This document shows, in pieces, positions 34,033 to 46,331 of a stretch of DNA of 64,000 nucleotides. The notes beneath the pieces were generated by a model, which saw only the letters and a program-made list of their open reading frames with translations, was not told where the DNA came from and did no database searches. The position numbers and the translations under genes are program-made. Source of the stretch: Imbricaverruca yamaguchii. Its lineage: Eukaryota; Arthropoda; Thecostraca; Neoverrucidae. The stretch is from the NCBI GenBank assembly GCA_034440575.1, contig JAOTOL010001233.1, positions 62,001 to 126,000 of the forward strand, given 5' to 3'. How positions within the stretch are numbered: position 1 is the stretch's first letter; each line of letters opens with the position of its first letter.

Positions 34033-35639
34033 TCCTGCAGAAGGAATTCAATTCCTCGCTACGCACGCCGACGTACGCCGACTGGAGATCCATTTCTGAA
34101 TCGTACGGAAAACCGGGGGGTGGGGGGCTCAGACTGCAATGCGAGCCAGGCGGCATGCCGAAGGAAACCGATTTCATCGCAGCTGGCGGATGCAGATAAC
34201 GCACGTGCTATTTGGCACATGCAAGTCGTGAGCTTTGCAGCACGAATAATCACTAAGAAGCGCTGCTCTGACCAAGCTTGTGACATACACAACGAGCTGA
34301 GCTGGATAACTGTCAGCAACGCACCGAGGAGTTGGTGCCTCTGGTTCACCGAACAACGCACCAGCACGACCGACCAATTATCTGCCACCAATCATCACCA
34401 ACCGACCAATCAAGAGCCAACGTATCGCAAAAGCGCAGGACGGCAATTTGAACGCGCCGTTGTCGTCCCGATGCCACGGAGCAGACCGGACCCGTTCGTT
34501 CAATACCACAGAGCGGCCATCAACCATTTGGCTACACGTCGTGCACGCCTGACGTACGTGCACCGGCGGGGATCAGAGCGATTATGACCGCAGAGCTATC
34601 ACTACACCACGCATCGGAAGCGGCCGCCGACCGGATACACGTCTGGACGCACACCTTGTTCACTAGGGCACCTAGTTTATGGTATGCTTATCACTGCCGT
34701 TATTTGGACATTAGGCCAACTCGAGGGCCGTGGTCACATTGCGCCCAACGCTGAATATTTGGAAACAGTTAACCTAGTTACCATGTATGCCATTGAGGGC
34801 TCTCAGGATCGCTGGATCCATGTGTCTGCTTATTGCTAGCTGGAAACGACGAGGACGAGCTAGAATATGCGTGTACTGCTGGAGAACCTGAATCTTTGTA
34901 GAGCGACGACGTTCCAGCTATATTTATGACTGATGTATCGAAGATGTAGGGAATAGCGTATGCCTGTGTGTACAGGCGCGGGAATACTTCATGCGCTTCA
35001 AAATTACAGATGCTGTAATTTCGAGTCATGATGCATGATGTATAAGTCCTTAGTGGCAATTGCGAACTGAACCGCTTCATAGCTGTATGTGTCTGCAGAC
35101 TAGACAAGCCAATAATGCTAGAATGACCAGCCTGCCATTATTCTGTCCCAGCTATTTTAATAGCATTATTCAAGAAAATCGCACACGTGCACATTTTCTC
35201 GCCTTTCCATTGCAATATGCATTGCTTTGCCAGGCTAATCGTTATGCTGGCTATGATAAACAGATCGTCAGGGCCTCGCCGCGCTTTGCAGGCGCGATAA
35301 GGCGCGTTTGTTTCCACATGCAGCGGCTCAAAGTGCTTCAGGCACGCAAACTTCCAGCCTGCCCGCTCTCCGTGACCTGATGAGTGTAACAAGTGACCCG
35401 GAAGCTTCGCACGTAGACGGGCTTGGGTCCGGTGAATGGGAAGAGGCCGCTGCAGTATGCAGTTCAGCCGGCGCCGACGGTCCACGAGCGTGCTACTTCC
35501 GCAGTGTGCAGCTCTGTCTCAGCGGCGAAATCGAGAGCCGTGCGTGAATATCACCATGGCAACCGTCGCTTGTCCAGCAGTCTTGGTAGCTGAAATCAAC
35601 AACCCGCTGGTGAGGAGGCACTAGTTGCGACAGAGACAC
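34033..35639. other. Unique sequence, no gene supported
   Basis: Overlapping frames of 110-155 codons lie on both strands at 34,059-34,587 without a recognisable domain. Mutual antisense overlap argues against coding. Confidence 0.45.
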
Positions 35640-36062
35640 AATGTGCTGATGACAGACACACACTCTGTTGGTGAGAGACACAATCTGTTGGCGATAGATA
35701 CACAATCTATTGGTGACAGAGACACAACCTTGTTGTGAAAGAGTCACGATGTACAAGTGATAGAGATAAAAGCTGCTGGTGACAGAGACACAGTCTGATG
35801 GTGACAAGACACAAACTGGTGACATATGCACAAACTGGTGACATATACACAAACTGGTGATGTATACACAAACTGGTGGTGACAGACACACAATCTTGTG
35901 GTGACAGACACACGATCTTGTGGTGACAGACACAAACTGGTGATGATGCACAATCTGGTGGTAGCAGACACCCAATCTGGTGCTAACAGAGACACGTTCT
36001 GGTAATGACAGATACACAATGTTGTGGCGACAGAGACACGGTCTGCTGATAACAGGCACCAA
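35640..36062. repeat. Degenerate GTGACAGACACAC-type minisatellite
   Basis: Words such as GGTGACAGACACACAATCTG recur about every 20-30 bp with substitutions. Central units (GTGACATATACACAAACTG) are shorter. Minus-strand CHHQ-like periodic frames are artefacts. Confidence 0.8.
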
Positions 36063-39000
36063 CTATATTGGCGACTGATAATGTGACGCCTGTTTGGGAA
36101 AAAGGAACAGGGTCGGGAAAACCCAGGGAAATCCAAGAATTTACGTCGGGAAAACGATGAAGAAGTTCGAAGAGTACAAATTTGCGAAAACGTTCGCAAA
36201 ACGCTTGAGTCTGTTTTGCAGACTTTCCAGGCTGGTAAAACATTTTCTTTCAAGTTTCGTACAGTAGATATATTTCACACACTATCAGTCTCATTGAAGG
36301 TAACGGCGAAAAATATTGGTAGTTTTGATGAGTTTAGACGAGTGCAATATCCCTATAGAGACTGAAAACAATAAGCAGATATTACATTTATTATATAATG
36401 TATATTTCTTAATTTAGATACATAGTTGTATATATATATATATAATTCTTGATTCACACTTTTTATTTATTATATACACGGCTAGTATTAGCAAACTATT
36501 TCCGCTAATATTACCATCACTCCTGTAGTGCACACCTATACTTCCTCACATGTTCATCGATGGTTATGCACGCTGTGACTTCAACTATCAGTGGAATAAT
36601 ACTCTGTTGGTGATTATATGTCAATAAACGAAGATCGAATTGAAGGAATTATCTCAGAATTTCAGTTGACAAATATTAACAATTTTCTTAGTACAGGGCC
36701 CTGAGATTATGCATTTCAAAGTGGTAGTGGGAGGCGACAAGAAGTAAAATTTGCACGACATGCACACAGGAAATGTTCTGCTGAGGGGAAATCTACTCCT
36801 TTCATTGACTTCGAAACATCACAAGATAATAGAACAGGATGGGTCAATAGTTTTCACCGTATTGTCCGATTGAATAGCCCGGAGGCTTGCCATATCGAGA
36901 ATCCAGGACGCATGGCATGGCATCGTATGGCAAACAAGTAAGGGATGCACGTAGCCACGAGCTAATTTGCATGCAAAACCGCTAAGCCCACTTTCCATTA
37001 AACTCGTGGCTATGCCAACAAACACCCGCCTACTTTAAACAGGCATTATCGTATAGCCATGCTGCGTGCTGAAAGACATTTTCGATATCATTGGTCCAGA
37101 GGAGATATTCTGTGCGCTCGTGTCGGGACACAATGAAGCTGTCGGACCATTCAGCGGGGTAGCCTCGACCCATCGGACCCCCCGACGTCGGGACGATAAA
37201 CGGAGCCGGCTCGCCGGTATTGACAGCCTTTGTCCCGCTTACTAACGAGTCCACTCTCGGCAGGCCGATTTGTGTCAGTCAGGTCACGCGCTGGCGGACG
37301 GGGGATGGACGGAGGGCGTGTACGGGGCACCGGACCACGTGACATTAAATCAGCGTTATCCAGGGTAAAGGCCAGATCAAAACACAAATAATTTGACCTA
37401 ATAATCGGTGCATCAGATGACCCAACCCGTGACAATGGCATGGCATGACGCCGTGATCGGGATAGCAGATGACCTGACCCGTTACAATGGCATGACATGA
37501 CCTCACGATTAGTATATCAGATGACTCTTGACAATAGCCTGGGATGCGGTGAAAAAACGGTTACACTTACACATGTAGTATATTTCACAATTTTCGGAAT
37601 CATGATGTTATGATGATAACAATGCGTGACAATGACACACGAACCGATGTAGGCTTAGCGTACCACCAATGATTCAACACGTTGAAGTCGCATCTGGATG
37701 TTGTTATTTCTTAACTCCATAATTTTCATTATCTTTCGCAAATCACCTTGTTTTATATCATCTCGAGGCCTGGGCTGTTTTGCGGAAGCACGGTTTGTTA
37801 CCAAGCTTAATGTAATATAATATTACTGAGGATATAAAACGATTTCAGCAAGTATCCAATAAGTAAAATGGTTAAAACGATTAAAACCATCAAAGCAAGT
37901 GATCATAAATCCAATGACTACAACCCAAACAACTATCCATCCAAGAAAGCATTGCAACTGAACTGAACGTCCAATGCGCTTATATAGCTTGTTGGGCATT
38001 TCCATCACACTTTATATATTGGTGCTGCGAACTTGGGACATCCTAGAAGTACTTCCGGCTCGCCGGCCATCTTTAATGTTGTTAGACAACGAATTCTAAA
38101 GCAAATCCGGAGGAAATGCTAGCAATTGCAAAATGGCATCCAATGTATGAAGATACATACTCACACCTTTATTTCACATCGATATCTGGGAAGGTAATGG
38201 ATAAGCTATTCAGTCACGCTCCATAGTCAGACAGTACCAATTATCGATCGATGAATTGCATGCGGTAAATTTCATGTTTTCCTGAGCAAACAGATAAAAA
38301 CAACAGATATTGGTCAGGATTGATTTGATGCAGAAATATCTTCATCTAAATGTCATTGAAGATTACGATCACCATGAGAAACATGGTGAAAGTTGCTTTA
38401 ATATTCTTTCAACCACGAATGAAGCCTTTGGAGTCGTTCTGTAAACATGACAACTTGCGGTATGATCATAACATAAATATGAATACTCAAGAAGTACTTT
38501 CCTTCACTAAAGGCAAATAACCGTGAAAACAATTCATGCCTGATTTGCTTTACCAAGGATGACCTAGGTGAGGCTGGCTTGAAATGGCATGTGCTTAGCC
38601 ACCTTATGTCGGTCCCTTATGTTCCCGCCGCCCGTTGTCAGTGGTAATATTGAAGTTCTATGCAATTCATCTGTGTTCGGTTATGTAGTTCTTGTCATGG
38701 AAGAACATCTGAACCATGTGCAATGACCAGTTTCAGATACTACGGATACAGCAGCGGCACGATACGACTTGTACGACCAACGACACAGACGATACGAACA
38801 GTACGATCAATCTAGGTTGAGTATCCAGGAGGAACAATTGGGCATCAGATATTTCAGAGATACTTCAGCCATTTCTCATTTTCATCAGACATTTCAGACA
38901 TGCTTCCATGAAATCGAAATATCAAACAACAATGAACACGGTTTGCATTCCTCATGGCGGATTAAATGAACAATCTGTGCTTCCATGGACTTTGTTGCTT

Positions 39001-39307
39001 CAAATTTCACAAGTGCTTACTTGCTACAAGTGAAATTAACTACTGCAAGCTACGCTCGTAGCATTTATAAAGGTATCAAATGTATCAGCTAAGCGTGCTG
39101 GATTCGGGTGCATTAAACGCAACCCAGTTGGTCGGAATCGGGAAGCACATCCAACTGGCCGGTCCATGACATTCATACGTCAAATCTATCCACAGTTCAC
39201 ATCTGGTGCAGTGTCCATGACGACACGTGGGGTCACAAGCCGAGCCGGCTCACACCAACCTCTTGACGGGGGAGGGGAGCGTCGGTAGGGGTGCGGATTC
39301 TTTTAAA
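36063..39307. other. AT-rich unique sequence, no gene seen
   Basis: Includes a (TA)n tract near 36,429-36,443 and a ~70-bp direct repetition of GATGACCYRACCCGTKACAATG words near 37,415-37,500. No recognisable domain. Confidence 0.45.
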
Positions 39308-39643
39308 ATGTTTGAATTTAACAGAAATGATGCAATTAGAGGTCATAAATTCAAAATTAAAGTTAACCACAGCAGAACAAGGTTAAGGCAAACTTTCTTC
39401 ACCAACAGGGTAGTGGAACACTGGAACCAGCTGCCAGAAAACATCGTCAGTAGCAGCACATTCAACATCTTTAAAAACAGCATAGACAATCATTATAAGA
39501 ATAGAGGGCTTGCTTTTCAGTATTACAGGGAGGGCTGATTGACAGATTTGGTGGGCAACTGGTTCAGTGTACAGAGTGCAACCAAGAAGGGCCATTGTGG
39601 CTCATAGTTGCACTAATCTTTTATGTCTTTATGTCTTTATGTC
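39308..39643 (+). pseudogene. 5'-truncated CR1-type retrotransposon copy (ORF2 C-terminus and 3' UTR)
   Basis: 39,308-39,538 encodes the last ~76 residues of the CR1 ORF2 (starting MFEFNRNDAIRGHKFKIK, ending FQYYREG). It differs from the minus-strand copy at 56,907-57,137 at three residues. The 3' UTR follows and ends in three TTTATGTC octamers (39,620-39,643). Upstream of 39,308 the similarity stops abruptly, the usual 5' truncation of non-LTR insertions. The low divergence suggests a fairly recent insertion (inference). It retains no reverse transcriptase or endonuclease. Confidence 0.93.
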
Positions 39644-41450
39644 TTCTTCACCGATGACGAAGAAATAGGTCGCATAAAATCGCGTCGTCCGGCTGTACTC
39701 CGGAAGGGTGTACAGCCGAACTCTGGCCGGACCCAAGCCTGATCATCGGCTCAAGTACGACGCTCCCACATATCGCTGGTGAGTTTCTGAGGGAGTTTGG
39801 AATCAGCGTTCATTCTAATTCTCAATTGGTTGGTTATTGGTTTTACGACACATCAACCGTTAAGTCTTGTAGCGTCGCCAATCTCTCACGCCGATTGGTC
39901 GCGGGCGAAGAGTAGCGACAGGTGATTCTAATTCTTAAGCCGAGTCCAGTCAGTGCCAAGCTGATACTGAATCCGATCTGAGCCTATTTTGTATCAGATC
40001 CCTGCCCCTGGTGCAAGCCAAGCTATATTTAGTTACACGTGCAAGTTGGGACAGTGTTTTCATCATCGGCCGGGAGATAGGAGAACAACAGGCGCCGGGC
40101 CGCCGGCATTAGTTGGCAAGTTGGCGCGATAAGTAGTAAACTTTGGATGACAGACAGCTCTTATGAGATGCGAGTTAAAAACCAGGCAAAGACACACAGA
40201 GACATTGTCTTGAAACCTCTAATTTGAAGGGAAGATGGTTACATACAATTGCCATGTGAAGTTACTATTTGCTTCGTGCGTTGTTGTAGACGTGGACATT
40301 TTGGATGCACTACAGGTACACAGCATATTCGTACCAAAGTAAATAAATCGTGCACATGCTAGGGATGCCGGAATCCACATCCCACCAAGTACGCGGAGGT
40401 GTACCATGTTAGTGTTATTTTTATTGGCGTGACCTTGTTGTTATCGATATTTATTGATATCGGTTGGTCAGATACATATAATACATGTATCTCACAGTGA
40501 ATGTGCCGGGTACTTCTATATGTACCGCTATGGATATCATGGCCGATTATGGACAAGGGGACGGATATTTCTAGATCGATTCATTCTTTCGAGCAACGCC
40601 ACAAGCGTAAGGCTCAAGTGAACACATTTGTGCAGGGAGAGAGGGAGCATGCACCCTCCCCTCCCCCTTTCCTCATACCGTGGGGACGCCCATGTAAATG
40701 CACTGGCACGTGCCCGCGGTGACTTGCGCGAACATTACATCCGGCGAAATGCCTGCACGCATTATCTAGATGACGCAGCATGCCATCACCGGTCACAGTC
40801 TCAACGATCGCCTGTGTTGTAGATGAACCACTTTGTATTCGGGAGAGGAGCAGAGCCTTGTAGGCCAGGGCCACCGACATCGCCCCATGACCGCGCGCGC
40901 CGCCGGAAGGTTTCAATTTCGAAGCCGCGGGCACGTCCGCCACCACCGGAAACCATCGACTTCGAAGTCACAGCCACATCTCGGGGGAACGAGACAGTGA
41001 GAACCTCTTGTGGCTGCAGCGCCTCCGGAGGCCAGCCGGTCAGCCGCTGCGCCGGTCCTCGGGCAAATCACAGGGGTGGTCGGCGGGTCCTGCAGCTAAG
41101 CTGTCGACCAGCCACCACGACTGTTATAGTAGGCGAGGCACGATTAACCGCGGGTGGACAAAATGTCACTACAACTGGGTGCATGGAGTGCATGTGCATG
41201 GGGAGAGTTGCAGGCTGGTAAGCGTTTTGAAAAAGCCATTACCGAATAAAAAAAATGACCACTACAATCTCGAGAATTTCCACCAACACGAGTATCTTAG
41301 ATGTGACAACTTGTACAACCACAAAACGCGCACAACTCTGGAGTTAACGTGCAGACTCAACAGTGGCCATCGGTCAGCCTTCATGGAACACATGTTGGGA
41401 GGAACTATTTTCTGGAGTTAACCTAGCCGGATTCCGTCGAGCCGAACTCC
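39644..41450. other. Unique sequence, no gene supported
   Basis: Contains a hairpin at 39,690-39,718. CpG-rich at 40,820-41,110. Frames up to 137 codons show no domain. Confidence 0.45.
39690..39718. other. Perfect 9-bp stem-loop next to the CR1 fragment
   Basis: CGGCTGTAC (39,690-39,698) pairs with GTACAGCCG (39,710-39,718) around an 11-nt loop. It lies about 47 bp past the retrotransposon tail; any relation is unknown. Confidence 0.65.
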
Positions 41451-41632
41451 CGACCGCATGACATGCCGACCACAGGATATTCCGATCGCATGGTATTCCG
41501 ATCGCATGACATGCCGATCGCATGACATGCCGATCGCATGACATGCCGATCGCATGGCATGCCGATCGCATGACATGCCGATCATATGCCATGCCGACCG
41601 CATAACATGCCGACCGCATGACATGCTGAGCG
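41451..41632. repeat. 16-bp minisatellite, about 11 copies
   Basis: Units of ATCGCATGACATGCCG with variants (GGTATTCCG, ATATGCCATGCCGACC). The unit contains the partial palindrome CATGACATG. Long periodic frames are artefacts. Confidence 0.92.
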
Positions 41633-42198
41633 TAAACCGATGTGGATGTACGGCGTCCGCCGCTGCCATCATTGGCACAATTCTCCCTGGAGAGCACGCG
41701 GCACGAGCTACGAAACAGACAACCACCCACACGAGAGCATACGCTACGGCGGGAGTCTAGGCGCCCACATTCCTGGAGGAGCCGACCAATACTCGGAGTT
41801 AGTGTACCATGTCTTGCCATAATATATCATGCAGTTATATAATACGTTGACAGTGGTTTGCAATTCAATGACAGAGCGGGAGGTCTGACGAGCGCGCAGA
41901 AACTATCTGGCAGATGTTAGCTTATCAATGTTTTCTCTCAACCTCCTGTAATTTCCTCACACGCTATCGGTTTATGAATCATTAGGACTACAAAGGCACT
42001 AATTTAATGACATTCGTGCTCCACTGCCGATCGGTGCTATTCGCGGTTCTGTTTCCACAAGACTACAACTTTCATAGGCGTCAGCGGTTCTGATTACATT
42101 GGGGTTCCTAGGATATTTAATTAAAATGGTGTCCGTTGTTCACGATCGATGGGAGTTGAGAAGGCTATCCGAACATTATGTAAAAATACGTGACAGTA
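41633..42198. other. Unique sequence, no gene seen
   Basis: No array, domain or mobile-element signature found. Confidence 0.4.
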
Positions 42199-43621
42199 TT
42201 AACCCCCGTCAGGCCGGGGGGCGAGTCCACCTTCGTCGGACCGGGTGGGGATGTTGAAAACCCATCTGCCATTTCCGATCTGCATAAGACTTAGGCTAGG
42301 ATAGAATGTAAACCTCCCTTAAAAAACTATGATCATAAAGAGCCCGAAGGTTGCCTTAGATCGGGAGACCAATAATGACGACATCAGAGGTCATATTAGG
42401 TCAACATACGACCTGGACATAAATACTTGGAAATGGGTTTAAAATAGGCGCAGGGCGTTAATGGACGCAATATAACCAGAGTAGTCGAAGCGCCCGAAAT
42501 CCCAAATAACTAACTAAAATAGGCGCAGGGTTTGTGTCTTTGCATTGTTTTACAAGAGATAACATGGATGAATGTATTTAAATCGATTACAATTCAAATA
42601 GTATCAAGACATGCTACGGCAGGTAGGTCGGAAGCAGGCTTTACAGCCAACTTCCGAATTATGAATGTTAGGGACACATAGAAAATGGCACTGACAAGCC
42701 AATGCAGCCTAGAGCTAGCACCGCATTATATTTATTTGTTTTATTGGCTACGCTAATATCACTAATGATTATAGTGGCTGAACCCAGTGTCATGACCTTA
42801 TCGCCTTGAAAACATGAATGCATATGCTTCGTATCCTTTCAACACAGCCATTCAAGCAAAATGTGTGCATCCGTTCGATATCCGAAACTCTAAATGGCAC
42901 GTCATATGGTCAGGTCATGAAGTCCAAGCTTGAGAACATTCCCGGTACCTCGCTTTTGAAGCATGAAACATTTTGTTCTATAAAGAACTAATATGTTACT
43001 CAAGCATCTTCGTAAGCTGTTCAGCTTCTGACCTCGTGTCCCGACCTCAGGTCACGCTGGGATAGTGCAAATATCGATAAAACGATTACTTCAACTTTCG
43101 CCCCGGTGTGCATTGCTTGAGAAGTAATTTCAGCCACAGGTTACATCATGTTGAATAGGATTATATCACAAGAGGTGAGTTATCTCATATACCATCTCAT
43201 GCCATATTTCGTATGGTCATATGTTATCATATGTCATATGATCGTCCCGGGTCAGTGGTTGTTCATAACATGTCTTGCCGCATGAATTAGGCGGCGCTGA
43301 TACCGAATTCACAAATGACGTCACGAGGAACAGCAACACTCAGCATAAGCCGGAAGACATGATACCTTTCTGACCCTGTCATTGAATTTTGTCACACATT
43401 GCGAACCCAAAATAGTGATCATGCGCTAAATTTCGGCGTTTAAAATTACCCCTAATTCAGTTTTCCACACTCAATGAAGCAAAACAGACGGATAATTTAA
43501 TCCGAACGATATTTTGAGGTTATTTGGTCAGTGACCTCGATCAACGCACATGTCACAACATATGTATGTTGGTGCTATCGAAACTATGCAGTTCTTCAAA
43601 CCGGGATGAAATGAGAAGATG
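42199..43621. mobile_element. TTAA-type repeat, left end, extent uncertain
   Basis: It begins TTAACCCCCGTCAGGCCGGG. The reverse complement of the element end at 47,151 reads AGTATTAACCCGTCCCG, matching here even in the flanking AGTA. The body includes GGTCA-rich text (for example GGTCATATTAGGTCAAC near 42,392) like the other family members. No right terminus was identified, so the end is arbitrary at the next element. Confidence 0.35.
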
Positions 43622-44795
43622 TTAACACGTGTCCTGGAGGGCCTCTGAAAATAACGCGCACTGGAGGGGGGCGGATTCCGCCCTCTAAGATCTCAGCTCT
43701 TGTGAAGGCTAGAACAACGAAATTCGCAGTGTGGATGGGCACCATAGCGAATTATATCATGTGCAAAGTTCATCACATCCGCTATTTGACCTCAGGTCAC
43801 CTATATAGGAGCACTTTATTAGGTCATTACCTGCTCCAGTTACCGGAACCGGGCTCCCAACCTGACGGCTCCGTTGGGCGGCTCGGCACAATCGGGTTCG
43901 CAAAGAAAGGAGTGAAATACATGAATAAAGTATGGAAACGCTTGGGCACACAATGACAAACAGTAGATTTCGGGCTGTGTAGGGAGTAACAGGTAAAGTT
44001 ACGTCAATCGCATGACAGTCATTTGCATCTATGACACATTTCCGTTGACCAAGTTTGGTTCCATTAGCCTGTCATGAACTTGACCTGACTTGACCTCGGC
44101 AGCCTAACATGACTTTTAAATTATATATAATAATAATATGCATCAAACAAGTCGCTAGTGTTGTCAAGAACACTTCCCTATTGCCAATATACGAGAAGCG
44201 CATAAGCGCCGATGTTTGTGGTCTGCCGCTGCGAATTGTTTTTACTTTAACGGCCCCTAACTTGAACACCTTTCGGCCGATTTCCATTTTTCTTACTTTA
44301 TGCAATGCGCCGGCCATTTCTAAGCAGATACGCACACAGTTTGGCGTATTTCGGCAGATACAATATGGAGTTATGTACGAGAAATCGGAGGGATTGGCGG
44401 ATTTCGCCATCCCCCATGACGTGTGTTAACCTGTCATGAACTTGACCTGACTTGACCTCGGTGACTTGACATGACTTTGAAACAATGTAGCGTGACAATG
44501 TACATCAAACAAGTCTCTAGTTTTGCCAAGAATACTTCCTTTTTGCTAATATACGGGAAGCGCATCAGCGCCAATATTTGTGGTCTGGCGCTGATAAAAA
44601 ATTTTTGAATTTAGGGACCCCAACTCGAAAAATTGTCGGTCAATTTTCATTTTCTTACTTTAAACAACGAGCCGGTCATTTATTAGCAGGTACACGAACA
44701 ATAGCGTATATCTTCCGGTAAAATCTGGAGTTATCTACGAAAAACCGGAGAGGTAGGAGGATTTCGCCCCCCCCCTCCTCCGGGGCGCGTGTTAA
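43622..44795. mobile_element. TTAA-bounded (piggyBac-like) non-autonomous element
   Basis: The left end TTAACACGTGTCCTGGAGG is mirrored by right ends CATGACGTGTGTTAA (to 44,429) and CCGGGGCGCGTGTTAA (to 44,795). Termini sharing TTAACAC with a TTAA target are consistent with piggyBac-type elements (family knowledge; superfamily assignment is inference). No transposase is visible. The right part is tandemly duplicated. Confidence 0.6.
44068..44795. repeat. 362-bp tandem duplication of the element's right part
   Basis: Unit 1 starts at 44,068 and unit 2 at 44,430, each with CCTGTCATGAACTTGACCTG, followed by CTTGACCTCGG and blocks such as ATCAAACAAGTC and GCATMAGCGCC. Each ends in GTGTTAA (44,429 and 44,795). 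Similarity is visibly reduced, so the duplication is not recent. Confidence 0.8.
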
Positions 44796-45150
44796 GATTA
44801 TCTAAAAAAGAAACTATGCATGCATTTATTAGCGGGAGCGAAGACATATAGGGCTACAGCAGACATCGGCCAAACACCACGAGGCGGCAAATGGTGACGT
44901 CAGCACGGTAGCCACTCCATTGGCCTTCGCCGGACAGCAAGCGGTGACGTCAGCACCGAATCCCGCCGGAGGCTCACGTCGCAGTCGGGCGGGGGTCACT
45001 TTCAAGGGCGGGTCGAAGCAGAGCGAACACCATTAATTTGCGTGTCCGGTATCCCGGACCTGGATGGCTTGCGTGCTGGTCACCATCAGCGTTCGTCGTC
45101 GGCTTTTTCTTCCGTCGTTTTCGCTTTCGGCCGTAGCCGAGCCGCAGTGT
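44796..45150. promoter_or_regulatory. CRE/CCAAT/GC-box-rich segment
   Basis: Two full palindromic TGACGTCA elements (44,895-44,902 and 44,945-44,952) lie inside a repeated GGTGACGTCAGCAC word. An inverted CCAAT (ATTGG, 44,919-44,923) lies between them, and GC boxes follow (GGGCGGGGG at 44,987-44,995, GGGCGGG at 45,006-45,012). This is promoter-like composition (inference). No downstream exon could be recognised. Confidence 0.35.
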
Positions 45151-45394
45151 CTGTGGGTGTGGGTGTGGGTGTGGGTGTGGGTGTGGGTGTGGATGTGGGT
45201 GTGGGTGTGGGTGTGGGTGTGGGTGTGGGTGTGGGTGTGGGTGTGGGTGTGGGTGTGGGTGTGGGTGTGGGTGTGGGTGTGGGTGTGGGTGTGGGTGTGG
45301 GTGTGGGTGTGGGTGTGGGTGTGGGTGTGGGTGTGGGTGTGGGTGTGTGCGTGGGTCTGGGTGTGTGTGTGTAGGTGTGGGTGTGGGTGTGGGT
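45151..45394 (+). repeat. (GTGGGT)n hexamer array, about 40 copies
   Basis: Almost uninterrupted GTGGGT, with GTGGAT and GTGTGC interruptions. All guanine-rich bases lie on the plus strand. All frames stay open and give VGVG, VWVW or HTHT/TPTP peptides, which are artefacts. Confidence 0.97.
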
Positions 45395-46331
45395 AAGGCA
45401 AACCAATCTCTTCGAATCGATTCTTCAATCTACGGAAAGCGCAGTGGCGGAGCTGCTGCACCAAGAAGGCATTGAAATAGTGGACTGTCGTGACATGGTC
45501 AATGGAGTCCACTGCCATTACCACATGTGCCAGAAAATCAACAAAGTCAACCTCGGTAACAGAAATCAACACAACCAACCTGGGTAGCGAAAGTCAACAA
45601 AACCAAACTTGGTGGCGGAACGTCATCAACACAAACCTTGGTAGCGGAAGTTAAGAAAAGCCAACCTGGGCGGCATAAGTCAAGAAAACAAATCTGGGTA
45701 ACGGAAGTCGACAAACCAACCTGGATAGAGGAACGTAAACTAAATTAACCCGGATAGCGAAAGCCAACAAAGCCAACCTGCGTAGCAGAAGCGCCACGCA
45801 TGGAAGGCAGCCAACAATGTTTGTTGTCATTCGATGTCGCAACTCGCACGGTAAAAGCCGGCAATGTCCGCGAGAAAACAAGATGCACCCGCTAAGTGTG
45901 ACTTTTGATAGGATCAAAGAGGACCGAAACGGCCAACGATCGGTGAATGAGGTCGCCGAAAATCGGCACGCATACACAGGTAAACATACTCAAACATGGG
46001 GTAAATGCACCTGATGTGTCATCGTGACCAAACTCTTTTGGACACTTTGGGCATTCAACGTTCGCATTCGGTATAAAACGCCGTTCCATTCCGTCAGTCC
46101 CAACCGAACTTCCGAAATACCAGCCATACGTACTGAATAGGGTAGAGTTGGTCGCATGCGGGTGCTATCTCCTGCATTGCATGGGTTCATGCATTCAATA
46201 AAACAAACACGACGCAGGTACTGTGAATATTAAGCTACTAATTGTGCATGCATGTTACATCCGTTCACACATCATTTTGACTACGGTTGCTTCACCAATG
46301 GCAATGCTATCCACTCACAAGAAGAGTGACC
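45395..46331. other. No gene supported; degenerate repeats inside
   Basis: 45,545-45,790 holds about 8 degenerate ~30-bp units around AAGTCAACAAAACCAACCTG and GGTAGCGGAA. A 50-codon non-repetitive open segment at 45,405-45,540 exists on both strands without a recognisable domain. Confidence 0.5.

Noticed and set aside
45151..45394. Interstitial telomeric repeat
   Set aside because: The hexamer is GTGGGT, not TTAGGG or TTAGG, so there is no basis to call it telomeric.
45405..45587. A short protein-like segment between the GTGGGT array and degenerate repeats
   Set aside because: Open on both strands over only ~50 codons, merges into repeats on both sides and has no recognisable domain.
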